Shown here piece after piece: positions 44,279-52,768 of a DNA stretch of 64,000 bases. The stretch is from Butyrivibrio sp. AC2005 (GTDB lineage Bacteria > Bacillota > Clostridia > Lachnospirales > Lachnospiraceae). Position 1 is the first letter of the stretch. Each line of letters starts with the position of its first letter. The position numbers were made by a program, and so were the translations under genes. The stretch spans positions 459,384-523,383 of the forward strand of contig NZ_KE384138.1 of NCBI RefSeq assembly GCF_000424145.1, read 5' to 3'. The notes below the pieces were generated by a model. That model saw only the letters and a list, made by a program, of their open reading frames with translations, did no database searches and was not told the origin of the DNA.

Positions 44279-45391
44279 TTAGTATAACGCTTCCACATCC
44301 GTAACTTCGTTATTTTCTACTTTGTAGCTCCATATTGAATGTCCCGGAACCCTGTGCTCCGTCAGATATATTCTGCCGTCAATATAATTCATGTTGTAAG
44401 GTGTTCCTCCACCTACAAAATATGCGCTGTAAATCTCTTCGTATTTTCCTTCCGAAAGATCTCCTAAATCCTTTACCCGTAGCATAGTAGCAGCATCCTG
44501 ACTTCCGGCTACATCAGTTGATACGGTTATGTAAAAATAATCTCCGTCACGCCTTAGAGCAGCCATCCCTGCAATTTCATCAGATACCGGATACTGCTCT
44601 ACTATATCCAGTGATCTTTTGTCACACTTTATTATCCCGGAAGATGTTCCATCAGACTTTATACCTGACACAAAATATATATAATCTCCTTCAAGATAGA
44701 AAGACCTTATATATATCCCATTTAAGGTGCTGGCATTATCAACCATCTCATCTACACCGGGTTCTACATTTTCACATCCGACACGCCTGATCTCAGACAG
44801 ATACATTTCGGTATTGTCATCCTCATGCCTGAAAACATATATCTCACCTGTAGCTGAGCTCAAAACATAGAATGCCTGCTCCTCCTCATCATACTCAGTA
44901 TAATGAGGTCTTTTTCCTATATCATTAAAAATCTGAGTGTTTTCATACACTTCATCTTTTTTCTCAAAGACCATAACACGATTATTTTCGGTGTCATCTA
45001 CGAGCAGAACATTTCCATCTCCTGCTATTGTGTGGGGCTGCTTGACATCCTTTGTTAACACCTTCCACTCTCCAAGCGGAGCCGAGCAGTTATCATTATA
45101 TATTATCTGGTCATGATAGCAATCAACAATAAACCAGGTATTATCAATTTTTTTTACGCAGGTCGGTACGCTCAATGTAAATTCGGTATTATTTTCACCA
45201 AATACCGAATTCCCCTGTGAGACTTTATCCGCTTTTCGTAAATAGCCATCTTCGGACTTCCATGATTTTCCTGCTTCTGTCTCATGAACTGCCACCTGAT
45301 TCCCTGCATTTCCTTCAATCTCTGTCGTACCACACCCAAGAGCACCTGTAAATAAAGTTAATCCAAATAAAATAGCTGCAATTCTTCGCAT
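44279..45391 (-). CDS. Lipoprotein, probable beta-propeller-like surface protein
   Basis: The 370-residue product has a lipoprotein signal (MRRIAAILFGLTLFTGALGC). The rest shows repeated beta-strand segments with Asp/Asn turns (KKIDNTWFIVDCYHDQIIY, GDGNVLLVDDTENNRVMVFEK, GEIYVFRHEDDN) like an NHL/propeller fold. Function is unknown. The nearest ribosome site AAGGGG is 17 bases from the start, which is long. It lies just upstream of a glycosyltransferase terminator in the reverse order, so it is transcribed after it only if termination fails. Confidence 0.75.
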   Translation of the reverse strand: MRRIAAILFGLTLFTGALGCGTTEIEGNAGNQVAVHETEAGKSWKSEDGYLRKADKVSQGNSVFGENNTEFTLSVPTCVKKIDNTWFIVDCYHDQIIYNDNCSAPLGEWKVLTKDVKQPHTIAGDGNVLLVDDTENNRVMVFEKKDEVYENTQIFNDIGKRPHYTEYDEEEQAFYVLSSATGEIYVFRHEDDNTEMYLSEIRRVGCENVEPGVDEMVDNASTLNGIYIRSFYLEGDYIYFVSGIKSDGTSSGIIKCDKRSLDIVEQYPVSDEIAGMAALRRDGDYFYITVSTDVAGSQDAATMLRVKDLGDLSEGKYEEIYSAYFVGGGTPYNMNYIDGRIYLTEHRVPGHSIWSYKVENNEVTDVEALY

Positions 45392-45430
45392 TTTCTAATT
45401 TGATTTAACCCCTTCTCATTAAATAATAAA

Positions 45431-45460
45431 GGCAAGCTCTCAAACATCGGAAAGCTTGCC
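45431..45460 (-). terminator. Terminator of the TPR glycosyltransferase gene
   Basis: GGCAAGCT and AGCTTGCC form a perfect 8-bp stem; the minus strand continues TTTATTATTT. It lies 13 bases after the stop. Confidence 0.85.
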
Positions 45461-45472
45461 CTTTAAGCATCT

Positions 45473-46519
45473 TTATAAAATCGCCTGTTGCTTTTCTCCG
45501 GAGGGAATCTCCCACTTGTTGGCTTCGTTCTCATAATCTTCCGCAAGATCGAGATTACCCAATTCACGGTAGCATTCAGCTATCTTATGCATAGCCATAT
45601 CTCCACCCCTGTGTATATCAAGAATCGGCGAAGTCTCATAAGCGGCATTGTAATACCATACTATCGCCTCATCAAGGTCACCCTTCTTCCGGTAGAAATT
45701 ACCAAGCTCATAGCACATCTCACTTGATGGAATTGTGGTCAGATCCTTAAGTGAATACTTCAGAATTTCCTCCGTTTTCCCATCTATAACAGCGATATGT
45801 GCAAGTACGCAGGCTGCTTCCTTTATCTGATCAAGATCACGTCCGTTATCAGCAATTGATTCCTCAAAGAATTCCTTGGAAAGCATGAAATCCTCCTCCG
45901 TGCCAACCATAAAGAGTTCTCTGGCATACATATTATGAAGACGTTTACTGATGTATTCGCCCTCTCTCACAGCACGTCTGAATGCGGATAAATCTCTTTC
46001 TCCATGATCCTCTGTGGGATTGTGCCAAATTTCCACTTCACTGTTGCAAACCGTAGAATCCAGCTTAACCATCTCATGTATAGGATCATGCCATACATAT
46101 TTCCGAAGTCTTCTGAAAAGCTTGGGTCTGAGCTCACGATCAAAATTATAAACCGTATTGTGGCTTAACTGATTGCAGTAATACATCTGAACCACATCGA
46201 TATCAAGCAAATCTATGTCTTCCTTAAGTTGCTTAAATCGCTCGCGATTTTCCTCATCTATGGTCTCGTCTGCATCCGCAGTATAAATGAAATCACAGGT
46301 TGCCTGTTCAAAAGAATAGTTCCTGGCATCGGAAAAGCTTCCGGTCCATTCAAACTGAAAGACCTTCGCCCCATAGGACTTGGCTATTTCTATAGTCTTG
46401 TCCGTGGAACCGGTGTCGACAATTATCATCTCGTCCACAAGGTCTTTAAGACAATCCAGACAGGTAGCAAGTTTTTCTTCTTCATTCTTAACGATCATAC
46501 ATAAGCTTACTGTAACCAT
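45473..46519 (-). CDS. Family 2 glycosyltransferase with C-terminal TPR-like repeats
   Basis: The start at 46519 follows GAGGGG, giving 348 residues. The GT-A domain has SLCMIVKNEEEKLATCL, IIVDTGSTDKTIEIAK and the metal-binding TADADETIDEE. Residues from about 215 form helical TPR-like repeats (CYELGNFYRKKGDLDEAIVWYYNAAYE). This architecture is common in proteins glycosylating surface components. Acceptor unknown. Confidence 0.9.
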   Translation of the reverse strand: MVTVSLCMIVKNEEEKLATCLDCLKDLVDEMIIVDTGSTDKTIEIAKSYGAKVFQFEWTGSFSDARNYSFEQATCDFIYTADADETIDEENRERFKQLKEDIDLLDIDVVQMYYCNQLSHNTVYNFDRELRPKLFRRLRKYVWHDPIHEMVKLDSTVCNSEVEIWHNPTEDHGERDLSAFRRAVREGEYISKRLHNMYARELFMVGTEEDFMLSKEFFEESIADNGRDLDQIKEAACVLAHIAVIDGKTEEILKYSLKDLTTIPSSEMCYELGNFYRKKGDLDEAIVWYYNAAYETSPILDIHRGGDMAMHKIAECYRELGNLDLAEDYENEANKWEIPSGEKQQAIL

Positions 46520-46624
46520 AGAATGCCCCTCACTCAATCACCGAAATAACGATAATTATACACTTATATGTTAGCCAAAACATGTGGCCATGTCAATAAA
46601 TTGTGGGTATATACATAATAATAC

Positions 46625-46705
46625 GGTCGCGGGCATATATATCCATTCTCGATCTCGTTAAGCAAGCTTATAATCGATCGAGTCTGGACATATATGCCCG
46701 CGACC
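46625..46705. other. Long hairpin with conserved loop motif, locus 2
   Basis: GGTCGCGGGCATATAT pairs perfectly with 46690-46705, with an inner stem CTCGAT/ATCGAG. The loop carries CTCGTT (46654) and ATAATCG (46670), as at 26435 and 52510. There is no T-run, and both neighbours are minus-strand genes. The rest of the 46538-46870 gap shows nothing recognisable. Confidence 0.75.
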
Positions 46706-46870
46706 TAACTTTATTGGTATAAGAGTATTTATTATCAGTATTACAATACAATGTGTAATGAATTCCATTTTGTCCAACCATTGTAGTCAGGAGATAATCA
46801 TGTCATATCTTATCGTAACATTCCTTTGTCCGAGGGATAATTAAACTATATAGAGGCCGTACAATTGATA

Positions 46871-48292
46871 TTACTGTACGTAGCCCTCATCATCTATGGA
46901 TATGCCGTCTGACATCTGGCGCATATGGTTCAAAACTGCTGTCTTGCGCTCGCCGGTGGCTTCTGAAACTGTGCATCCACTTTGAATAGCCGGAATAAAC
47001 TGAAGCTTCACCTGACCATCCTTGTAGATATTTGCGCGAAGCAAACCTGTCTCAAGTTCCCTGGAATTAAAGAGGAAATTACCAAGACTATAGATAACCG
47101 GAACCCCGTTAATATATCCTATTTTCTGCAGGATATGCGGATGTGCCCCCACAATCATATCTGCGCCGGCTTCAACAATTTCAGGTCCCTGCTTTTGTTG
47201 CCACCAGTCAATAGCCTCCTGATTCTCTGTTCCCCAGTGGATGCAAACAATAACAAAAGCACCCGTAGCCTTTGCCTCTTTAATCCTGCTAAGCAGTTTA
47301 TCAATATTAAGACATCTGAAAACACCGGGAGAATTATCCGTTGCCCCTTTTGTATCAGGATTATCAATTCTTTCTATCTCTGTTGCAGAAATAATTGCAA
47401 TCTTCACACCATTATCAGAAAGATAATATACGGGGTGAGATGCCTCTTCTAAATTAGCGCCCGCTCCTATTCTGGCAACGCCAACATTATCAATTGTTTC
47501 AAGCGTATCCAAAAGAGCTGCCTCGCCATAATCATATGCATGATTATTTGCAAGTGTGGCTACGTCTACTCCCATCTGATTAAGGAGCTCTGCCGATGAT
47601 GGATCAGCTCTGAAGGTGAATGTTTTCCCCTCTGTTGGAGCACCCCTGTAGGAATACGGAAACTCATTATTCACTACCATGATGTCAGCACTTCTCATAT
47701 ATGATAAAAGGCTTCCACCTATCACACCTTCAATTCCGCCTCCATTTTGGCGTATTTTGTTCATAATCGCATAATTGGGATCAAAGAGAATATCTCCTGC
47801 AAAGGCCATGGAAACATATTCCTGATTGGCCGGAGTCAAAGCGTGCTCCCACTTTGGATCTGTTATGGCATTATTCTGAGTATCGCTGTTACTGTTATTT
47901 TCATCGACAACATCGGTGTCACCAGGTGTTGTCGCTTCAGCTACGTCGATGTTTTCTGTACTTTCAGTGTCTTTGACACTTTCAGTTACAGCATCCTTAG
48001 TATTTATTTCATCTGATGTCTGCCCGGTATCTATTTTTGTAGCACCCGGAACCCGAACAGTCTCATTAACTATTTTTTCAGCCAATGGCATTCTTGAATC
48101 TTCTTCAATTTCTGTTATACTGCTCCCGGCATTATTTACATTTGATGGTTTTTTTGCAGCTATAGAACAAAGAACCACCGCTCCCACTGTGATTGTCAGC
48201 AAAAACGCACACACGAAAGCTATGACTACTCCGTTTACATTTGCTAAATAAATACTGCTGTCATCTTTTTCATCATATAAATCTTTTTTCAT
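46871..48292 (-). CDS. CapA-family protein (PGA_cap metallophosphoesterase fold)
   Basis: The 473-residue product has an N-terminal membrane segment (about 23-45) followed by a disordered Thr/Asn/Glu-rich linker to about 150. The CapA domain then shows SMAFAGDILFDPNYA, VVNNEFPYS, ATLANNHAYDYGEA, CIHWGTENQEA and VGAHPHILQ, with the expected metal-ligand His and Asn residues. CapA proteins take part in poly-gamma-glutamate anchoring or related envelope work; many family members have unproven roles. The start follows AAAGGATT, and a 7-bp hairpin precedes it. Confidence 0.9.
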   Translation of the reverse strand: MKKDLYDEKDDSSIYLANVNGVVIAFVCAFLLTITVGAVVLCSIAAKKPSNVNNAGSSITEIEEDSRMPLAEKIVNETVRVPGATKIDTGQTSDEINTKDAVTESVKDTESTENIDVAEATTPGDTDVVDENNSNSDTQNNAITDPKWEHALTPANQEYVSMAFAGDILFDPNYAIMNKIRQNGGGIEGVIGGSLLSYMRSADIMVVNNEFPYSYRGAPTEGKTFTFRADPSSAELLNQMGVDVATLANNHAYDYGEAALLDTLETIDNVGVARIGAGANLEEASHPVYYLSDNGVKIAIISATEIERIDNPDTKGATDNSPGVFRCLNIDKLLSRIKEAKATGAFVIVCIHWGTENQEAIDWWQQKQGPEIVEAGADMIVGAHPHILQKIGYINGVPVIYSLGNFLFNSRELETGLLRANIYKDGQVKLQFIPAIQSGCTVSEATGERKTAVLNHMRQMSDGISIDDEGYVQ

Positions 48293-48300
48293 AATCCTTT

Positions 48301-48322
48301 ACGGAGAGTTATTCTTCTCCGT
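48301..48322 (-). other. Hairpin directly upstream of the capA-like gene
   Basis: ACGGAGA and TCTCCGT form a 7-bp stem with an 8-base loop, abutting the ribosome site of the gene starting at 48292. It could modulate translation or be the end of a termination signal. Confidence 0.45.
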
Positions 48323-48346
48323 CTCCCCGTATTAAGAATAGCACAA

Positions 48347-48383
48347 AAATGGCTGTTATGCACATTTTGCATAACAGCCATTT
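48347..48383 (-). terminator. Terminator of the rplK-rplA transcript
   Basis: AAATGGCTGTTATGCA and TGCATAACAGCCATTT form a 16-bp perfect stem with a 5-base loop; the minus strand continues TTTGTGC. It lies 25 bases after rplA. Confidence 0.9.
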
Positions 48384-48407
48384 AGTTCACACTATACTAA
48401 TTCAGAA

Positions 48408-49097
48408 TTAATACTTGTTTGATACAACCTTGACACCAGGTCCCATTGTTGTAGCAAGTGAAATGCTCTTAAGGTACTGACCCTTAACAGTTGCAGGCTT
48501 AGCCTTTACGATAGCTTCCATGAGAGCTGTGTAGTTCTGCTCAAGCTGCTCTTCTGAGAAAGATGCCTTTCCGATAGGGCAGTGGATGATGTTAGCCTTG
48601 TCAAGACGGTACTCAATCTTACCAGCCTTGATATCGTTGATAGCCTTTGTAACATCCATTGTTACTGTACCAGCCTTCGGGTTAGGCATAAGACCCTTAG
48701 GTCCGAGAACCTTACCAAGACGTCCTACAACACCCATCATATCAGGTGTAGCAACTACAACGTCAAAGTCAAGCCAACCTTCGTTCTGAATCTTAGGAAT
48801 AAGCTCCTCGCCACCTACATGGTCAGCGCCGGCAGCCTGTGCCTCGTCAAGCTTTGTTCCCTTTGCAAATACAAGAACCTTAACAGTTTTACCTGTTCCG
48901 TGCGGAAGAACAACCGCACCACGGATCTGCTGATCCGCATGACGACCGTCGCAGCTTGTACGAATGTGTACTTCAACAGTCTCATCAAATTTTGCAGTAG
49001 CAGACTTCTTAACTAAAGAGATTGCTTCTGCAGCTTCATACTGCTGTGCTCTATCAATGAGCTTAGCAGCTTCAACATACTTCTTTCCGTGTTTCAT
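48408..49097 (-). CDS. rplA: Ribosomal protein L1
   Basis: The 229-residue protein has the L1 signature IEYRLDKANIIHCPIGKASF and the GVVGRLGKVLGPKGLMPNPK segment near 120. Start after CGGAGGG. L1 forms the mobile stalk near the E site and in many bacteria represses its own operon by binding the leader RNA. It is 14 bases downstream of rplK. Confidence 0.97.
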   Translation of the reverse strand: MKHGKKYVEAAKLIDRAQQYEAAEAISLVKKSATAKFDETVEVHIRTSCDGRHADQQIRGAVVLPHGTGKTVKVLVFAKGTKLDEAQAAGADHVGGEELIPKIQNEGWLDFDVVVATPDMMGVVGRLGKVLGPKGLMPNPKAGTVTMDVTKAINDIKAGKIEYRLDKANIIHCPIGKASFSEEQLEQNYTALMEAIVKAKPATVKGQYLKSISLATTMGPGVKVVSNKY

Positions 49098-49111
49098 CTC
49101 TTAGCCCTCCG

Positions 49112-49537
49112 TCAGTCTTCTACTACAATACCCATGCTGCGTGCAGTACCAGCGATCATGCTCATAGCACCCTCGATATCAACTGCATTCAGGTCAGGCA
49201 TCTTTGTCTCTGCGATCTCTCTGATCTTGTCTTTAGAAATCTTAGCAACCTTGTTCTTGTTCGGAACACCGGAAGCCTTCTGAAGGTTACAAGCCTTCTT
49301 AAGAAGAACTGCTGCAGGCGGAGTCTTTGTGATGAATGTGAAACTTCTGTCTGCATAAACTGTGATGACAACAGGAATGATGACATCACCCTTGTCAGCT
49401 GTCTTAGCGTTGAACTGCTTTGTGAATTCAACGATGTTAACACCGTGCTGACCAAGAGCCGGACCAACCGGCGGTGCTGGTGTTGCTTTACCAGCCTGGA
49501 TCTGTAACTTAATGTATCCTTCGACTTTCTTTGCCAT
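49112..49537 (-). CDS. rplK: Ribosomal protein L11
   Basis: The start at 49537 follows AGGAGG, giving 141 residues, the usual length. MAKKVEGYIKLQIQAGKATP, PPVGPALGQHGVNI and KTPPAAVLLKKA are typical L11 sequence. It forms the GTPase-associated centre with 23S rRNA. A long folded leader lies between nusG and this gene. Confidence 0.97.
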   Translation of the reverse strand: MAKKVEGYIKLQIQAGKATPAPPVGPALGQHGVNIVEFTKQFNAKTADKGDVIIPVVITVYADRSFTFITKTPPAAVLLKKACNLQKASGVPNKNKVAKISKDKIREIAETKMPDLNAVDIEGAMSMIAGTARSMGIVVED

Positions 49538-49558
49538 AATGGCACCTCCTAGAAATAA

Positions 49559-49640
49559 TGTGGTCAGGCGCATTCCGAGTGTATACTACCGCACTGGCCA
49601 AAAAGCTTGGCAAATGCTATACACAAATGCTCCCACTCCA
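49559..49640 (-). promoter_or_regulatory. Folded leader of rplK-rplA, candidate L1 autoregulatory site
   Basis: On the minus strand GTGG/CCAC closes a long stem-loop containing GCATT/AATGC, GTGTATA/TATACAC and an apical GCATTTGCC/GGCCAGTGC with wobble pairs. It ends about 20 bases before the rplK start. Position and GUGGGAG motif suggest L1 binding, which is inference from L11-L1 operons elsewhere. Confidence 0.6.
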
Positions 49641-49723
49641 GTTCCCATGAATTGAAATATCTTAATTTCAACCCATCTATATATAGTAGATAAATCTACG
49701 ATATACCAATTGTTTTTTATCAA

Positions 49724-50392
49724 TTAGCTTGTTACCTTGCGAACTTCTGTAAATCCAATCTCAACAGGTGTCTCTCTACCAAACAGATTAACATTGATAG
49801 TAGCACTCTGCTTACCGAAGTCCATACGCTGTACGATACCAACTGTACCATTCCAAACGCCGGCAACTACTGCAATCTCATCGCCCACGCCGAAATCAAC
49901 AGACATATTCTCAGTCTTGATTCCAAGAGGCTTAATCTCAGCATCTGACAGCGGTACCGGCTTACTTCCGGGTCCCACAAATCCTGTAACACCTCTGGTG
50001 TTGCGGACAACATACCATGTCTCGTCGTTCATATCCATGTTAACAAGGACATAACCGGGGAACATCTTACGGCTAACTGTTTTGCGCGCACCATTCTTCA
50101 TCTCAACAACATCCTGAAGCGGCACACGAACCTCAAATATCTGGTTTTCCAGATGACGATTCTCAATAGTCTTCTCAAGGTTAGCTTTAACCTTCATCTC
50201 ATAGCCTGAATATGTATGAACAACATACCAGTGAGCGTTTTGGTGAATCGGAGCTTCTGAAGATTCCATGCTCATCTCAGCAGTCACTTCTGTAGCAGCT
50301 TCTGCAACTTCATCAGTTGCCTGCACATTCTCCTCTTCAACAGAGTCCAAAGTCAGATCGAGTTCATTTTCATTCTGCATCTCTTCTGCCAT
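49724..50392 (-). CDS. nusG: Transcription antitermination factor NusG
   Basis: The 222-residue protein has an NGN domain (HWYVVHTYSGYEMKVKANLE, about 52-160) and a KOW domain (VGDEIAVVAGVWNGTVGIVQ). Residues 1-50 are an acidic, low-complexity extension not found in most NusG. It binds RNA polymerase to control pausing and coupling. It lies 12 bases after secE, as in nearly all bacteria. Confidence 0.95.
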   Translation of the reverse strand: MAEEMQNENELDLTLDSVEEENVQATDEVAEAATEVTAEMSMESSEAPIHQNAHWYVVHTYSGYEMKVKANLEKTIENRHLENQIFEVRVPLQDVVEMKNGARKTVSRKMFPGYVLVNMDMNDETWYVVRNTRGVTGFVGPGSKPVPLSDAEIKPLGIKTENMSVDFGVGDEIAVVAGVWNGTVGIVQRMDFGKQSATINVNLFGRETPVEIGFTEVRKVTS

Positions 50393-50404
50393 AATACTCC
50401 TTTA

Positions 50405-50623
50405 TCAAATCTTGGTTATGAAATTAATAAGATAACCAAAAGCATAATCAAACACAGCTATAAGAGCACCGATAATTACGGAAATAATTACAACAGCAGT
50501 TGTCTGCTTTGTAATATCTTCTCTTGAAGGCCACATGATCTTATTGAACTCAGCCTTAACACCCTTAATAAAAGAAGATACTTTGCTCTCCTGTGCGGTT
50601 TTAGTAGCATTATTTTCGCTCAT
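50405..50623 (-). CDS. secE: Preprotein translocase subunit SecE
   Basis: The 72-residue product has the SecE core FIKGVKAEFNKIMWPSREDI followed by one membrane helix. It clamps SecY in the translocon. Upstream ribosome site GAAGGGAG. It sits between rpmG and nusG in the standard order. Confidence 0.95.
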   Translation of the reverse strand: MSENNATKTAQESKVSSFIKGVKAEFNKIMWPSREDITKQTTAVVIISVIIGALIAVFDYAFGYLINFITKI

Positions 50624-50673
50624 ATCAACTAAACTCCCTTCAACTCAAGGACTTCCTCCATACTAAAATGGAA

Positions 50674-50823
50674 TTACTTTGTCTCCTTGTGCGGTGTGTG
50701 CTTCTTGCAGAAAGGGCAGTACTTCTTGATTTCCATTCTGTCGGGATGAGTCTTCTTATCCTTTGTTGTGTCATAGTTACGGTTTTTGCACTCTGTGCAA
50801 GCAAGTGTGATTCTTGTACGCAT
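50674..50823 (-). CDS. rpmG: Ribosomal protein L33
   Basis: A 49-codon frame, MRTRITLACTECKNRNYDTT...YCPFCKKHTPHKETK, is L33 of the zinc-binding (CxxC...CxxC) type: CTEC and CPFC are both present. The start follows GGAGGAATGAACA. It is the first gene of rpmG-secE-nusG, a conserved cluster, and lies just after a sigma-A promoter. Confidence 0.96.
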   Translation of the reverse strand: MRTRITLACTECKNRNYDTTKDKKTHPDRMEIKKYCPFCKKHTPHKETK

Positions 50824-50910
50824 TGTTCATTCCTCCGTGCGTTGTTCTATCGATTTTATGTCCTTATTTTAAGGCATAAAAAAAAGACCTAAATTTTCTG
50901 TCGCTTGTAT

Positions 50911-50939
50911 AATATAGCATAGGTCAGTTTACTAGTCAA
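50911..50939 (-). promoter_or_regulatory. Sigma-A promoter of rpmG-secE-nusG
   Basis: On the minus strand TTGACT (50934-50939) and TATATT (50911-50916) are 17 bases apart, about 90 bases before rpmG. Confidence 0.75.
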
Positions 50940-51055
50940 CATGTTTTTTCAGAGCCGGGTAAGCAGTATAAGATGCTCTGAAAATTCTTTTATCGGTCAT
51001 GTGTTTCTTCTATATTATAGCATATTTTTTATTTAATAATATGTTTATACTTTTT

Positions 51056-51082
51056 TAATTGACGCTATTGCCTAGCGGATGA
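51056..51082 (+). promoter_or_regulatory. Sigma-D-like promoter of the fliD-like gene
   Basis: TAAT (51056-51059), 15 bases, then GCGGATGA (51075-51082), one base from the GCCGATGA of the flagellin promoter. It lies about 100 bases before the start. Confidence 0.6.
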
Positions 51083-51184
51083 TACTGTTATAGTAATAAA
51101 ACATGTCTTTGTATGCCCTCGTGTCGGTTGCCAATGGATTGGCAGAAGCACTCGCACGACATCAAGGAAGAAAGGAGGGGCAGC

Positions 51185-52480
51185 ATGGCAGGCATTGGTA
51201 TTCATGAAGCTTATAATCATTTCGCGTCGACATACGTCGCCAAAGAGAATGCAAATGTAGACAAGCACAAAAAGAGCGAACTGCAGAATGTCTACAAATC
51301 TATTGCAAGGATCAATAAAGAATCCCCTCTTCATGTTTTAAAACAGGATGACTATGCTCAGGCTGAGGCCGTGGGTATTAAAGAGCATGCCCGGGCACTA
51401 AAAAGCCAGCTTGAAAATATAAATAATGAAGAAAGTGCTTCTCTTGGTAAAAAATCCGCAGTGTCATCGGATCCTGAAAAAGTTTCCGTTGAATATGTCG
51501 GAAAAGGCAGTAGCGGAACATCCGAATTCAATATGGAAGTCAGCCACCTGGCAACCAACCAGATAAATGCCGGCCACTTCCTTGTTCCGGATGAAACGGT
51601 TGATCTCCCGAAAGGAAGCTACGCTTTTAATGTAGGAATAAACGGTCACGAATATGAATTCCAGTACAGCATAAGGGACGGCGATACCAACCACGACATT
51701 CAGGCAAAGCTCTCACGTCTGATTAATAAAGCAGGTGTTGGTCTCATTGCCGGAATGCAGGAAAGTGCTGATGGAAAAAGCACACTTATCATAGGTTCTA
51801 GTGATACAGGTCTTAAACCCGGACAAAACCATAGATTCGAAATAGCAGAATCCCGAAACTTTGAAAATGGAGGAAGCGTATCATATTTCGGTCTCAACCT
51901 GATAGCTCAGGAACCGACAAATGCACGCTTTTCCTTAAACGGAACAGAACACAGCTCCTCTTCCAACAGATTCACTGTAGGTAATGAGTTTGAAATAACC
52001 CTGAGAGCCCCGACTGAAGAAGGCTCGCCTGTTACTATCGGTGTCAAAAACGAAAGCGATGCTCTTATTGAAAATGTACGGTCACTGGTCAATGGTTACA
52101 ACGGCTTCATAGACAGTATAAGCAATGTTCAGAGCACCGGCATCAAGAACACCAAGCTTGTAGGAGAAACAGTTCAGATAGCTGAAAGTCACCTGAAAGG
52201 AACTTCTGCATACGGAATATCACTAAAAGAAGACGGCCGAATAGATTACAACGCTCAGCTACTAAGAGAAAAATCCGGAGCTGAGCCACCGGCAGAAATA
52301 ATCACACCTCTTAAGGATTTCGCCAAAGCCCTTGTAACGAAAACGGATGAGATTTCCATCGATCCCATGAAATATGTGGAAAGGCCGGTTTTCAACTATA
52401 AGGATCCTCATGGAGGGGACAATCCGTCGCCATATATTACCAGCGAATATAGTGGGATGATGTTCAATAATTACTGCTGA
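51185..52480 (+). CDS. FliD-like flagellar cap (hook-associated protein 2)
   Basis: The start at 51185 follows AAAGGAGGGG; the frame runs on upstream without support. The 431-residue product has a long N-terminal helix (about 1-85), a FliD N-domain-like part (GTSEFNMEVSHLATNQINAGHF near 115), and a middle part with FTVGNEFEITLRAPTEEGSPVTIGVKNESDALIENVRSLVNGYNGFIDSI typical of FliD. FliD caps the filament and helps flagellin fold. Away from other flagellar genes but with a sigma-D-like promoter. It lacks the usual C-terminal coil length, so it could be a paralogue of the main FliD. Confidence 0.8.
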   Translation: MAGIGIHEAYNHFASTYVAKENANVDKHKKSELQNVYKSIARINKESPLHVLKQDDYAQAEAVGIKEHARALKSQLENINNEESASLGKKSAVSSDPEKVSVEYVGKGSSGTSEFNMEVSHLATNQINAGHFLVPDETVDLPKGSYAFNVGINGHEYEFQYSIRDGDTNHDIQAKLSRLINKAGVGLIAGMQESADGKSTLIIGSSDTGLKPGQNHRFEIAESRNFENGGSVSYFGLNLIAQEPTNARFSLNGTEHSSSSNRFTVGNEFEITLRAPTEEGSPVTIGVKNESDALIENVRSLVNGYNGFIDSISNVQSTGIKNTKLVGETVQIAESHLKGTSAYGISLKEDGRIDYNAQLLREKSGAEPPAEIITPLKDFAKALVTKTDEISIDPMKYVERPVFNYKDPHGGDNPSPYITSEYSGMMFNNYC

Positions 52481-52509
52481 ACCTTTTTATGAATAATACG
52501 TTCAAAACC

Positions 52510-52564
52510 ATATACTCCGAATAAATCTCGTTGCTTACGCATAATCGATTTATTCGGAGTATAT
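52510..52564. terminator. 18-bp perfect hairpin with conserved loop motif, locus 3
   Basis: ATATACTCCGAATAAATC pairs with 52547-52564, followed by CATTTTTC. CTCGTT (52527) and ATAATCG (52541) occupy the loop and its edge, as at 26435 and 46625. It lies between convergent genes (fliD-like and glf). Confidence 0.8.
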
Positions 52565-52768
52565 CATTTTTCACTTAGTATTTTCATAAATTCAGCAGAT
52601 CGAGGCACGCACTTCGTGCATAATCGATTTAATCTGACTATATCCCTTTTCACTTACATATTATTCATACCAAATTCAGCAATTCAAGGTATGCTGCTCA
52701 CGCATAATCGATTTATTCGGAGTATATCATTTTTCACTTAGTATTTTCATAAATTCAGCATTTCAAGG
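52528..52768. repeat. 79-84-bp tandem repeat that includes the 3' end of glf
   Basis: On the minus strand unit 1 (52768-52690) starts in the last codons of glf (CCTTGAAATGCTGA with the TGA stop). Unit 2 (52689-52606) and unit 3 (from 52605) repeat the same layout, each with a TGCTGA at the same place and a conserved AAATCGATTATG. Units 1 and 3 are almost identical; unit 2 has diverged. Confidence 0.85.

Noticed and set aside
50824..51184. tRNA-Trp gene often found beside secE
   Set aside because: No cloverleaf or GTTCGA-type T-loop sequence is present on either strand; only promoters are seen.
52510..52564. Integron attC-like site
   Set aside because: The hairpin is perfectly paired and has no RYYYAAC/GTTRRRY boxes; no integrase or cassette array is nearby.
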